From Synechococcus sp. AG-673-B04 (GTDB taxonomy: Bacteria > Cyanobacteriota > Cyanobacteriia > PCC-6307 > Cyanobiaceae), in NCBI GenBank assembly GCA_003211235.1, contig QCTG01000005.1:1-51395 (forward strand): a DNA stretch of 51,395 nucleotides, read 5' to 3'. Shown piece by piece: positions 44,126 to 51,204 of the stretch. How positions within the stretch are numbered: the stretch's first letter is position 1; each line of letters starts with the position of its first letter. The position numbers were made by a program, and so were the translations under genes. The notes under the pieces were generated by a model that was not told the DNA's origin, searched no databases, and saw nothing but the letters and a program-made list of their open reading frames with translations.

Positions 44126-44302
44126 GAATCAGCATTTACAGAACTTGGGCTTACTCCTGAGCAGGACAGGTTTAATGGTTGTTTCAGCCCACTGCAAACC
44201 AAAGCCCGCTGTGCAGCTGAAGAGATATACGCCACCACCCTGCCCCACCCGTGGATTGGCAGCGAACAAGAAGTGCCGACAGCCATGAAGATCGCTGCTT
44301 GA
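44126..44302 (+). pseudogene. Start-less gene fragment
   Basis: 58 codons after a TAG: AFTELGLTPEQDRFNGCFSP, then LQTKARCAAEEIYATTLPHP and a helical end. Protein-like but with no start codon. Likely a truncated relic. Confidence 0.4.
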
Positions 44303-44466
44303 GACACTTTCTTGATCACAGTCACCCACCACCTGATCAAGAAATTCTGGCCTGCCACATAGCAGTGACAGTGATGACAGCAACTAGCACAAACTTTCTT
44401 GCGGAGCTACGCACCAATCAGAGCTACTTCTCCAAAAGCCCAAGTCTTTCCTTCTTGTGGGGAAAT

Positions 44467-45090
44467 TCAAAATGCAACTGCCTTCTGGGAGTTGGCATGG
44501 ACGTGGTCTGCTTCGTCTCTGACGATGGATTCAACGACATCTCTCATTGACACTGGTTGGTTATCACCTCTTACCTTCCACATGTTGTTTGGCTTGTTCC
44601 AATAATGAACAGCGGTGGGAACAGCAGGTTGGTTCAACCATTCATCTGACTGCTCAACCAGCATTCTTCTGTACGTCTTCACTGCTTCCACTTCCACTGC
44701 TTCACCCAACAGAGCAGCAAGCTCGTGATCGATAAGGGTTGTGATGGCGAATGCCCAGTAGATGATGACAGCAATGTGACGTGCCAAGAACCTGTCACCC
44801 CAGTTCTTCAATCCATTGAGGTCTCTGGCAAAGATATCTTCGTGTGTTTGTTCGTTTGTGTCCTGGTAACGAGCCAGTTCCAACGTCTCTCTGATGTTGC
44901 CTTCCCGATCTAATCCAATTGTTTCCAGATAATGGCAAGCACTCTCTTCTGCGGTGTAAGCAGTACGAGCAATGATTTCCAGTGATGCTGCCCTTCGCTC
45001 ATCAGCCTTACTCCAAACAACATTCAACAGGCTCTCACCTGTTTCAATGATTTTGCGAGCAACTTCAGCTTTTCTCGTTTTAGTTTCCAT
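44467..45090 (-). CDS. ptox: PTOX/AOX-type di-iron quinol oxidase
   Basis: 207 residues from the ATG at 45090 (GGAG 10 bases upstream; frame open to 45135). Di-iron ligands appear in order: Glu in CHYLETIG, N-E-x-x-H in DTNEQTHEDIF, Glu in EAVEVEAVKTYRRML and the D-E-A-x-H motif in VRDEADHVHAN. DRFLARHIAVIIYW is the hydrophobic membrane-association helix. It oxidises plastoquinol and reduces O2 to water, relieving electron pressure on photosystems. Marine cyanobacteria and cyanophages carry such genes. Its neighbours are unrelated. Confidence 0.88.
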   Translation of the reverse strand: METKTRKAEVARKIIETGESLLNVVWSKADERRAASLEIIARTAYTAEESACHYLETIGLDREGNIRETLELARYQDTNEQTHEDIFARDLNGLKNWGDRFLARHIAVIIYWAFAITTLIDHELAALLGEAVEVEAVKTYRRMLVEQSDEWLNQPAVPTAVHYWNKPNNMWKVRGDNQPVSMRDVVESIVRDEADHVHANSQKAVAF

Positions 45091-45204
45091 ACGGTCAATC
45101 ACTCCATATCGTCTTTCTAGATCGCTCTTCAGCAAGAGTTGTGAATCTATTGTGAAGGTTTAGCATTTATTCTATTTATTGTTTCCAAAAAAATAAAGAG
45201 ATGT

Positions 45205-45882
45205 TTAGTAGTATTCATTGCTTGCATTCGGCTCAGCACGTAGGCATCCTCTCAACACCAATAAGGGATCAATCGTCTTGATAAAAAACCCTACCATTAC
45301 TAATGGGGTGAGATGTATGTGAAGTTTTATCGGGAGATGGATAGCGACACAGGCTTGATTCATGCGGTCAACTTTTGCCCTTAGCTCAGCAAGCTCCTCA
45401 AGTACATCAGCGTTGTCTGCACTTGATGGCTGTGGCGACTGAGGGCTTTGAGGTTGATCGTCTCCAGCTCCCTTCAACCCCTTGAACATGAGTCCTCCAC
45501 CAATACCAATCATTCCCACATAAACGCAAAGCATCCAAAGAGTCGTCAGCACGAACGACATCCTGATGCTGTTAAGCACTCCCATAAGAAGTGCGGATAG
45601 CGAGCCCCAGATCAGAAGCTTTGACCACCTTGCATAAACATCAGCAAACGCCATGCATAACCCTATGCCAAGCGGAAGCAGTAACAGCCCCATCCCTGGA
45701 CTGCCCCATGGGAATGCAAATCCTGCTCCCCAACCTCTTCCATAACCAGATCTAATTGCACCGCCGATTGCCATGGGTGCTCGTACCATGACTTGATTGG
45801 AGAGGAGAAACACACCAGCAGCAAAAAAGCAGCCACCGATAATGAATTGAACGAAATCGGAAAGTAGATTGGATTGCTTCAT
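45205..45882 (-). CDS. Hypothetical membrane protein
   Basis: 225 residues from the ATG at 45882. Four hydrophobic segments (IIGGCFFAAGVFLLS; GLLLLPLGIGLCMAFAD; LLIWGSLSALLMGVLN; LWMLCVYVGMIGIGGGLMF) are followed by a Gln/Pro/Ser linker and a short coiled-coil-like stretch (VLEELAELRAKVDRM). The last 45 residues look unlike the rest, so a frameshift near residue 180 is possible. Family not recognised. Confidence 0.62.
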   Translation of the reverse strand: MKQSNLLSDFVQFIIGGCFFAAGVFLLSNQVMVRAPMAIGGAIRSGYGRGWGAGFAFPWGSPGMGLLLLPLGIGLCMAFADVYARWSKLLIWGSLSALLMGVLNSIRMSFVLTTLWMLCVYVGMIGIGGGLMFKGLKGAGDDQPQSPQSPQPSSADNADVLEELAELRAKVDRMNQACVAIHLPIKLHIHLTPLVMVGFFIKTIDPLLVLRGCLRAEPNASNEYY

Positions 45883-46007
45883 TTTTGACAATTGAAGTGG
45901 ATCATGATTTCTTGCCGGGAGATGGATGGCGACACCTTCGCCCCCTGCTTTTCCCCGAAGGGTTTGTATTGCTTGCAGCCAATAGGCATCAGGCTTACCG
46001 ACAGAAC

Positions 46008-46406
46008 TTATGCTCCAAGCGCGGGATCAAATACTGGTTGATCTGGAGTATCGATTGCACAAATGTCCAAGAGTGTCCAGCCGTCTCCAAGCAATTGAAT
46101 TTTATAGTCTGCATTCTCAGTGATTCGCCATTCAGCAAGGTGGGAAGATTTTTGCTTGAAGGGAATGACGTTCCCCGACGGACCTAAAACCCGAATAGGC
46201 TAATTGTTTTTAACTCCAACAGTTAAATCTTGCCCCTTAGAAAGATTGATAATAAAATTGTTACTTTTCCCGGCATATCCACTACAGTAAGAACTAGCAG
46301 AAAAACTGATCCGAACAGCATCAATTGCAAAAGATGGCAACTGCATCATGAGCGTAAGAAAACCAAATGCTCCTGAAGTGATAATTGCTGTCATGGCTTT
46401 TTTCAT
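46008..46406 (-). pseudogene. Exported beta-domain protein interrupted by an in-frame TAG
   Basis: Signal peptide MKKAMTAIITSGAFGFLTLM then MQLPSFA; the domain continues SGYAGKSNNFIINLSKGQDL to VKNN, then TAG (46200-46202), then in the same frame PIRVLGPSGNVIPFKQKSSH, LAEWRITENADYKIQLLGDG and a stop at 46008. Across the TAG the sequence is a single beta-sandwich like a pre-peptidase C-terminal (PPC) domain. Either a nonsense mutation, a sequence error or readthrough. Confidence 0.72.
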
Positions 46407-46485
46407 CTATTTCTGCAAAGCGTGAGGCTATCACCTCGTGATCACACACACTATCGTCCTTCCGGCTGAAAGGTGCCTCACCTAT

Positions 46486-46659
46486 ATGAGGGAATTATTA
46501 GAACAAATAATCCCCCATTCGAGTGATGTGTATATCGCCCCACTAGCAGAAACTATTCACAGAAACATCTACATCAAACACATAATTCCATTCGTTGTCA
46601 TCTTCGCTTGGGTGTTCTCGTTCATCGTGATCGCCAACGAAAAGCCATTTGATTTCTGA
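46486..46659 (+). CDS. Small single-helix membrane protein
   Basis: 57 residues from the ATG at 46486 (frame from 46438). MRELLEQIIPHSSDVYIAPL precedes one membrane helix (IIPFVVIFAWVFSFIVIA) and a short tail. First gene of the plus-strand module; the next starts 3 bp after its stop. Confidence 0.48.
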   Translation: MRELLEQIIPHSSDVYIAPLAETIHRNIYIKHIIPFVVIFAWVFSFIVIANEKPFDF

Positions 46660-46662
46660 ACC

Positions 46663-46875
46663 ATGAACGTTCCTAAAAGCATTCACCTTTATGCCGCTGT
46701 CCTCCTGTTACTCGCAGGTCAGACAGTACTAGGTGCACAACAGCGAATTCAAGCTCGCAGCATCAATACCTGCATCAGCCGCATGACTGATTCGAACTCA
46801 GTATATGAGAAGACAAAAGACGATCACGAGTGGCATCGGACAAAAGCAGTCATGCAATGCATAGGTAACCGCTGA
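46663..46875 (+). CDS. Small exported protein
   Basis: 70 residues: MNVPKSIHLYAAVLLLLAGQ then TVLGAQQ is a signal peptide. The mature part has two Cys (INTCISRM and MQCIGNR) in a charged helix-rich chain. The stop lies right at the start of the first 56-bp repeated leader. Confidence 0.57.
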   Translation: MNVPKSIHLYAAVLLLLAGQTVLGAQQRIQARSINTCISRMTDSNSVYEKTKDDHEWHRTKAVMQCIGNR

Positions 46876-46931
46876 AGGTGAACCTAATCCCCCATTTAGG
46901 GGAAGCGTTAATCAAACCAATCAACGACTAT
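46876..46931 (+). repeat. 56-bp repeated leader with hairpin, copy 1
   Basis: AGGTGAACCTAATCCCCCAT-TTAGGGGAAGCGTTAATCAA-ACCAATCAACGACTAT (split for length). The hairpin CCCC-CATTTA-GGGG lies inside. It sits 25 bp before the ATG of the thioredoxin-like gene. Identical to 47236-47291 except at one base (46907). Confidence 0.95.
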
Positions 46932-46955
46932 CTGATTACTTATCCCAAACCACAA

Positions 46956-47231
46956 ATGAACAAACCACAGATTCATCTATTCGTTCAAGACGGCTGCCGC
47001 CCTTGCCAATACGTAAAGGGTCAGCTCTCAAAAGTTGAGGGGTGGGAAGACGTGATCACTATCACGGACTCCAAGTGCTGCGGTGAGTGGACGGACTTCG
47101 CCAAAGAAAGCGGAGTTCAAGCTACCCCCACACTCGTTGCAATTCAAGGCGATGAAGTTGTGGCTCGTCAAGCAGGTAGTCAGACGTTCACCTCTGACTT
47201 CTTCCGAAGACTAGTCAAGAAATTTTCTTGA
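46956..47231 (+). CDS. Thioredoxin/glutaredoxin-fold protein with CRPC motif
   Basis: 91 residues from the ATG at 46956: MNKPQIHLFVQDGCRPCQYV carries the redox pair C-R-P-C; the cis-Pro segment is GVQATPTLVAIQGDEVVARQ. The Cys pair DSKCCGEW is extra. A small phage-type thioredoxin/glutaredoxin is the closest form. A GTG at 46878 in the leader is in frame but unlikely. Flanked on both sides by the 56-bp leader repeat. Confidence 0.83.
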   Translation: MNKPQIHLFVQDGCRPCQYVKGQLSKVEGWEDVITITDSKCCGEWTDFAKESGVQATPTLVAIQGDEVVARQAGSQTFTSDFFRRLVKKFS

Positions 47232-47235
47232 TGCA

Positions 47236-47291
47236 GGTGAACCTAATCCCCCATTTAGGGGAAGCTTTAATCAAACCAATCAACGACTATT
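47236..47291 (+). repeat. 56-bp repeated leader with hairpin, copy 2
   Basis: Exactly 360 bases after copy 1. It precedes the ATG at 47313 by 22 bases. Both copies therefore hold the same position relative to their gene (5' leader), not the gene end. Confidence 0.95.
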
Positions 47292-47312
47292 AATTCATCC
47301 ACCAATTAACTC

Positions 47313-47648
47313 ATGACTACTATCAATCCAACCAACACAGCAACACCTAACCAAATCAAAGGCTGGGAACTTCGCCAAGAAGATACTGGCTGGGGTCGTG
47401 CACTTGCACACATGTTGCCGATCTACCCATTGATTTACGGAAGCCAGCGGAACACCTACACCCCGCTTCTTCACTGCATACTGGGCAACTTTGCCTTGAG
47501 TGTTGTATTTGCAATGGCAACACCGAACATGCCTGAAAACAAGCAAGGCGCTCTCAACACTTTGCTGGGCTTGGCTGCAACTCCTCTGCTGGCCAAACGA
47601 GGCATTGATCAAGCAAGAGACTACGCAAAATTGAAGTTAAACAAATGA
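47313..47648 (+). CDS. Hypothetical membrane protein
   Basis: 111 residues. QIKGWELRQEDTGWGRALAH precedes hydrophobic segments (MLPIYPLIYGS; LLHCILGNFALSVVFAMATP; LNTLLGLAATPLLA) and a basic tail. Overlaps the next gene by 4 bases (ATGA). Not recognised. Confidence 0.72.
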   Translation: MTTINPTNTATPNQIKGWELRQEDTGWGRALAHMLPIYPLIYGSQRNTYTPLLHCILGNFALSVVFAMATPNMPENKQGALNTLLGLAATPLLAKRGIDQARDYAKLKLNK

Positions 47649-48010
47649 GCTCTTATTTTGCAACACAAAGAATGCGTGTGATGGAGGACATCAGCGTTGA
47701 ACTCCGTGACTACTTTTCCTCAGATATATCTGAGCTCGATGACCTGTATCACGCAATCGATGATGCTGTCAATCGACACTTTCCTGATCCAGTAAAAAGG
47801 GAATTTGAATGTTCTCATTGTGATTTCAATCCTGGTGCTCATGCTTGGTCATACCTAGTCCTTGCTAGACACAAGTTTGAAGCACACGGAATTCCTGGAG
47901 TTGCTGGTCACAACAATACTCGCTTTGTCTTTGCCAAAGTTCCATGGAAAGAACGTCTAAAAGTTCTATTCACTGGAATACTCAACTTCAAAACCACAAT
48001 ACCTAAATGA
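47645..48010 (+). CDS. Hypothetical protein with C2H2-like zinc-finger pattern
   Basis: 121 residues. FECSHCDFNPGAHAWSYLVL continues ARHKFEAHGI: C-x2-C-x16-H-x4-H, a C2H2-like arrangement with a long finger. The N-terminal half is acidic and helical (ISELDDLYHAIDDAVNRHFP). ATGA overlaps at both ends, with 47313 and with the 25-residue gene. Could be nucleic-acid-binding or purely structural. Confidence 0.7.
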   Translation: MSSYFATQRMRVMEDISVELRDYFSSDISELDDLYHAIDDAVNRHFPDPVKREFECSHCDFNPGAHAWSYLVLARHKFEAHGIPGVAGHNNTRFVFAKVPWKERLKVLFTGILNFKTTIPK

Positions 48011-48084
48011 TCAACCTAATTCTCATCGCTGCATGCTTAGCTCTATATGGCAACGCTATTAGAGTTATTCATTCAGACGATTAA
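48007..48084 (+). CDS. 25-residue membrane peptide
   Basis: MINLILIAACLALYGNAIRV and IHSDD. Its ATG overlaps the stop of the zinc-finger-like gene by 4 bases, so it is coupled and probably real despite its length. One membrane helix, charged C-terminus. Confidence 0.52.
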   Translation: MINLILIAACLALYGNAIRVIHSDD

Positions 48085-48095
48085 TTCAAAAGATT

Positions 48096-48111
48096 GCCCC
48101 CTCGCCGGGGT
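48096..48111 (+). promoter_or_regulatory. Intergenic hairpin
   Basis: GCCCC-CTCGCC-GGGG, followed by TTCTTACTT. A weak terminator or leader hairpin 31 bp before the next ATG. Confidence 0.55.
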
Positions 48112-48141
48112 TCTTACTTATCACGTAAATCATTATTTATC

Positions 48142-48480
48142 ATGAATAAACTCTCTGCTCTCGCTCTTGGCTGTGCTCTTACTCTTAGTTCCTTGCTGCC
48201 TGCTGTTGCTGGAACAGTGCAGGATCGCAAAGAGATGGCAGCTGGCTTTCTTGCTCAGTCACTATGTAGTGCCCGAGTAAATAACTGGCCGCTGTCATAT
48301 CAGATACGGAAAACTGAGATTTATCGGCAGGCAAAGCCTGAGTCTACTGTTTATCTCTCTGACCCTCAGGTCATGAACGCAGCATCTGTACTGTCGCTGG
48401 CAATGAACTCTAATTGCACAGACTTCAACTACAACAGTGCACAATTTAAGCGTGGCATGAAGCTACTTGCCAGCTTGTGA
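48142..48480 (+). CDS. Exported hypothetical protein
   Basis: 112 residues from the ATG at 48142. MNKLSALALGCALTLSSLLP then AVAG is a signal peptide with A-V-A cleavage. Mature part helical with Cys in AQSLCSARV and NSNCTDFNY, which may form a disulfide. Not recognised. Confidence 0.75.
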   Translation: MNKLSALALGCALTLSSLLPAVAGTVQDRKEMAAGFLAQSLCSARVNNWPLSYQIRKTEIYRQAKPESTVYLSDPQVMNAASVLSLAMNSNCTDFNYNSAQFKRGMKLLASL

Positions 48481-48486
48481 GGATCT

Positions 48487-48536
48487 GCCCCCTACCGGGG
48501 GCTCTTAAGGGTGATGAAGATCCCTCGAATGAGGGA
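48487..48536 (+). promoter_or_regulatory. Two intergenic hairpins before the GIY-YIG gene
   Basis: GCCCCC-TACC-GGGGGC (48487-48502) then TCCCTC-GAAT-GAGGGA (48521-48536). The first may end the preceding transcript (TCTTAA follows); the second lies in the leader, 30 bp before the ATG. Confidence 0.65.
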
Positions 48537-48565
48537 TGTGGAACTTATATCTAGACAAATACATT

Positions 48566-49279
48566 ATGTCCAAACGTACTGAAGAAATGAATTTCCTCTA
48601 TTTGGTCGCATCAGGCAACGACGACGGAATTTACAAGATTGGTATTTCCGTTGACCCAGTTCAACGTCTTGAGCAGATCAAACGTGATTACGATGTTCCT
48701 AATGCGTTCATCCTTGAAACCATGGATGTAGGTAGTAGGGATGAAGTCTTTGCTGTAGAGACTGCTCTGCATGACAAATACGACAGGTATCACTCAACCA
48801 AGTATTCCGGACGTGAATGGTTCAAGCTAAGCAAAGCGCAGATTGCTGAAATCAAAACGATGTATCAGCAGGAGAGCAATGCATTTGCTCAAGCAACTGC
48901 GTATTACGGAGTGTTCATGGAGATGGCTGACCTGCAGCCCAAAGCTAAAGAGATGGAGTCTGAGCGACAAGACAAAATCCGATTCAATCGAGTTAATGGC
49001 CGTCACTTCGACACCAAACCAAAGGGTGTACTAAAGCGGTACAACGAATTGAAAAAGCGGTTCAACGAAGGGTTGCTTGGTCAACGCTTCGACCTAAAGA
49101 CTTATCAACACCCCATTGTTGATTTGAAAGATTCCACACTTGAAAAAGTGAAAGGAGTACTTCAAGAGAAAGTCAAAGGCATGTGGTGGAAGCTAGGTAC
49201 CGCTGCTGGCGTACTGACTATTGCTGGCACATCAGCCGTAGGCGTTCAGGCGTTTTGCCAGTCGTTTGGTATTGCTTGA
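48566..49279 (+). CDS. GIY-YIG/T5orf172-type nuclease-fold protein with C-terminal membrane helix
   Basis: 237 residues from the ATG at 48566. FLYLVASGNDDGIYKIGISV and VQRLEQIKRDY give the GIY-YIG-like strands (x-L-Y-L-V, I-Y-K-I-G) and Arg; VETALHDKYDRYHS holds the metal-binding Glu; GREWFKL closes the domain at about residue 100. A long helical stretch follows and the end (WWKLGTAAGVLTIAGTSAVG) is a membrane helix, unusual for this nuclease fold. Phage and mobile-element proteins often carry this domain. Confidence 0.86.
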   Translation: MSKRTEEMNFLYLVASGNDDGIYKIGISVDPVQRLEQIKRDYDVPNAFILETMDVGSRDEVFAVETALHDKYDRYHSTKYSGREWFKLSKAQIAEIKTMYQQESNAFAQATAYYGVFMEMADLQPKAKEMESERQDKIRFNRVNGRHFDTKPKGVLKRYNELKKRFNEGLLGQRFDLKTYQHPIVDLKDSTLEKVKGVLQEKVKGMWWKLGTAAGVLTIAGTSAVGVQAFCQSFGIA

Positions 49280-49409
49280 AAGCCCATATACTCCAAGCTT
49301 CAGCCTGACGAGCGCTGTACGGGAACAGCATCTCAGCAGCACGATTACAGCGGCCGATAAGACTCCATTCTTCCTTGGTGGGATACTCGCTGTCCAAGAA
49401 CAGTAACAA
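49218..49409 (-). CDS. Doubtful small protein overlapping the GIY-YIG gene end
   Basis: 63 residues, TTG start: EYPTKEEWSLIGRCNRAAEM then LFPYSARQAEAWSIWAFKQY. Composition looks real, and 130 of 192 bases are outside the other gene, but it lacks an ATG and overlaps a confident gene by 62 bases. Confidence 0.38.
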   Translation of the reverse strand: MLLFLDSEYPTKEEWSLIGRCNRAAEMLFPYSARQAEAWSIWAFKQYQTTGKTPERLRLMCQQ

Positions 49410-49638
49410 GAACCTACCTTTATTTTAGGGTGTTTTATATCATTATGTCTATGGTGCTTCGTCAGGGACGCATCAGTTGGCAGCCATGGACAAAACCCCT
49501 TCACCATGGCTTTCAATTCTCTCTTTTGTAGTACTTGACGATTACTATTCCCCGCGATTGCGACGGGGTGAAGTGTGAATTGTGCCAGGTATTGGAGGCT
49601 GATTTGTGGGATTAGTCAGACTGTTGAAGAAATAAAAA
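49410..49638. other. Intergenic, nothing supported
   Basis: No gene; minus-strand shadows only. Confidence 0.4.
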
Positions 49639-49658
49639 GCCCCTGTCAATGCAGGGGG
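49639..49658 (-). terminator. Intrinsic terminator of the lanthipeptide precursor gene
   Basis: CCCCTG-TCAATG-CAGGGG (49640-49657). On the minus strand it is followed by CTTTTTATT, 43 bp after the precursor stop codon. Confidence 0.8.
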
Positions 49659-49700
49659 TTTGATGAGGGCGTAGGCTTGCTGACTCTTAAATTAACTCCA

Positions 49701-49988
49701 CTAGTAAATCAACCAGTCGTCCTCCACCCTACCCGCTGCAGCTCCGCACCCTACCCAACCAGTCACCCCAACAGGTGCTCGCCCTCCAGCTGCGCCTTCC
49801 AGCTCCTCGTCTGACAATTCTACCGTTGACGATTGCATTGATTGAATATCTTCTGCGGTAATTAAAAACCCAGCTTCTTTAGCGATTTCGATAGCAGCTT
49901 CTGGGGAGGCTGCTGCTTTGATCTTTTCCTGAAGGCTGGTGTCAGCTTTGACCTTCTCTACAAAGGCTTTGAGTTGTTCTTCTGACAT
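49701..49988 (-). CDS. procA: Nif11-leader lanthipeptide precursor (prochlorosin ProcA-like)
   Basis: 95 residues. Leader residues 1-69: MSEEQLKAFVEKVKADTSLQ, then PEAAIEIAKEAGFLITAEDI and STVELSDEELEGAAGG, which is the Nif11-type leader with the E-L-E-G-A-A-G-G double-glycine protease site (Gly68-Gly69) of prochlorosins. Core residues 70-95 hold one Thr (76) and one Cys (81) and no Ser, so a single methyllanthionine ring of the T-x4-C type is possible. A substrate-tolerant LanM enzyme (ProcM) and a protease/transporter act on such peptides; none is in this window. It forms a single-gene unit with its own terminator. Confidence 0.92.
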   Translation of the reverse strand: MSEEQLKAFVEKVKADTSLQEKIKAAASPEAAIEIAKEAGFLITAEDIQSMQSSTVELSDEELEGAAGGRAPVGVTGWVGCGAAAGRVEDDWLIY

Positions 49989-50284
49989 TGATGATGGAGG
50001 ATGTATGTGCTGTTGATAGCAATATCAGTCGTTACGTGATGTTCGTCTTGGCACAGAGTGCCTCGATTCCTCCGAAAAAACAACAAAAACATTGCATCTA
50101 TGCTGTCTAAGCAAGTTCCCGGCGTGGCGATTGCATAAGCAAAACTTGCAACCCTGCCCCTACTATTGGACTTACTGATAACAATATTGCTGATGGCTAA
50201 CCAGACAATTAATCACTATTAGCGAAGACAGAAAGTGTCATCACGATTGCGATTATTCATCAGAGATGCTGTCTGCCTTATTGA
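49989..50284. other. Intergenic region upstream of the precursor and recombinase genes
   Basis: Divergent promoters expected. TGCTGTCTAAG occurs at 50101 and again at 50291 (at the recombinase start). No other structure supported. Confidence 0.45.
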
Positions 50285-50944
50285 TTGCGTTGCTGTCTAA
50301 GTACAGATCTTGTCCTCTACCATCCGAATGAGGACATCACAGTCTCTGACTGGGTCCGATCTGCACCTCGACAACAACGAATAGTGAAAATCGATCGATT
50401 CAACCGATCGAGAGTCCTGACGAGTGATGAACTCGACCAGGTGCATGACCAGCTGTCCGGACCGCATCGTGTCTTGGCAACACTGCTGAGGAAAACAGCA
50501 GCTCGGGTCAGCGAAGGTCTTGCTCTCCGGTGGAAGTACGTCACTCCGACCTCGATCGTCTATATCAAACCAACGACCAAAGGAAAACGACAGACGCGTT
50601 CTGTCCCATTAGATCCAACTCTTGCCAAAGAGCTTTCAGCTTGGAAGCAACTGGTAAATCCAAAAGATGACCCAGATGCGTGGGTCTTCCCGGGTAGAAA
50701 TCCTGGCGAGCATCTCACTCGTCGTGGATTCGATCATGCCCTGCGGAAGGCTTGCGAAGAATTGGACTTAAAGGGCTTCAGCACGCACGGATTCCGGAGG
50801 TCGTTTCTTACATCTGCTCATCAGGCTGGTGTTCCATTACGGAATCTTCAGTCGATAAGTGGTCACGCCTCGCTGAATCAAATTTCGGCCTACCTAGAAG
50901 TGCCTGAACAGGCGAAAACTGATGCCGTCATGTTGAGCGCATGA
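50285..50944 (+). CDS. Tyrosine recombinase, catalytic domain only
   Basis: 219 residues with a TTG start. All catalytic residues are visible: Arg in KTAARVSEGLAL, Lys in TTKGKRQTRSV, His-x-x-Arg in STHGFRRSFLT, Gly-His in ISGHASL and Tyr in ISAYLEV. The core-binding N-terminal domain (about 100 residues) is missing, since the catalytic domain begins at SRVLTSDELDQVH. It may be a short recombinase or a 5'-truncated integrase. It lies 300 bp from the lanthipeptide precursor, divergent. Confidence 0.87.
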   Translation: MRCCLSTDLVLYHPNEDITVSDWVRSAPRQQRIVKIDRFNRSRVLTSDELDQVHDQLSGPHRVLATLLRKTAARVSEGLALRWKYVTPTSIVYIKPTTKGKRQTRSVPLDPTLAKELSAWKQLVNPKDDPDAWVFPGRNPGEHLTRRGFDHALRKACEELDLKGFSTHGFRRSFLTSAHQAGVPLRNLQSISGHASLNQISAYLEVPEQAKTDAVMLSA

Positions 50945-50954
50945 ATGGCGCCCA

Positions 50955-51125
50955 TTAAGGGCCGTCATCACGCGACTCGATCATGATCCGAAGCTGCCAT
51001 GGCTTCTGCTCTGGCGGCTCCTCACCCTCGTGCCAGACATCAATGCTGATGAATGGCGCTTCGGCTTGCTGCCTCAACGCTTTAGTACGAGCCTTGAGGC
51101 GGTCTAGGTCACGTGAAGAGAGCAT
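50955..51125 (-). CDS. Small hypothetical protein
   Basis: 56 residues: MLSSRDLDRLKARTKALRQQ, then FISIDVWHEGEEPPEQKPWQ and an end RIMIESRDDGP. A helix followed by a small strand-rich tail. Convergent with the recombinase, 10 bp apart. Not recognised. Confidence 0.55.
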   Translation of the reverse strand: MLSSRDLDRLKARTKALRQQAEAPFISIDVWHEGEEPPEQKPWQLRIMIESRDDGP

Positions 51126-51204
51126 CAGATTTTTTTGCCTGGAAAATTTGGCGCTTTAACAGTGCGAAAAAACCCAGTCGTGCACTGCGGTTTAAGGGTT
51201 TGGG
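51126..51204. other. Intergenic
   Basis: Short gap between two minus-strand genes; nothing supported. Confidence 0.4.

Noticed and set aside
46876-47291. Terminal repeats of an insertion sequence
   Set aside because: The copies are direct, lie in leaders of two genes, and no transposase lies between them.
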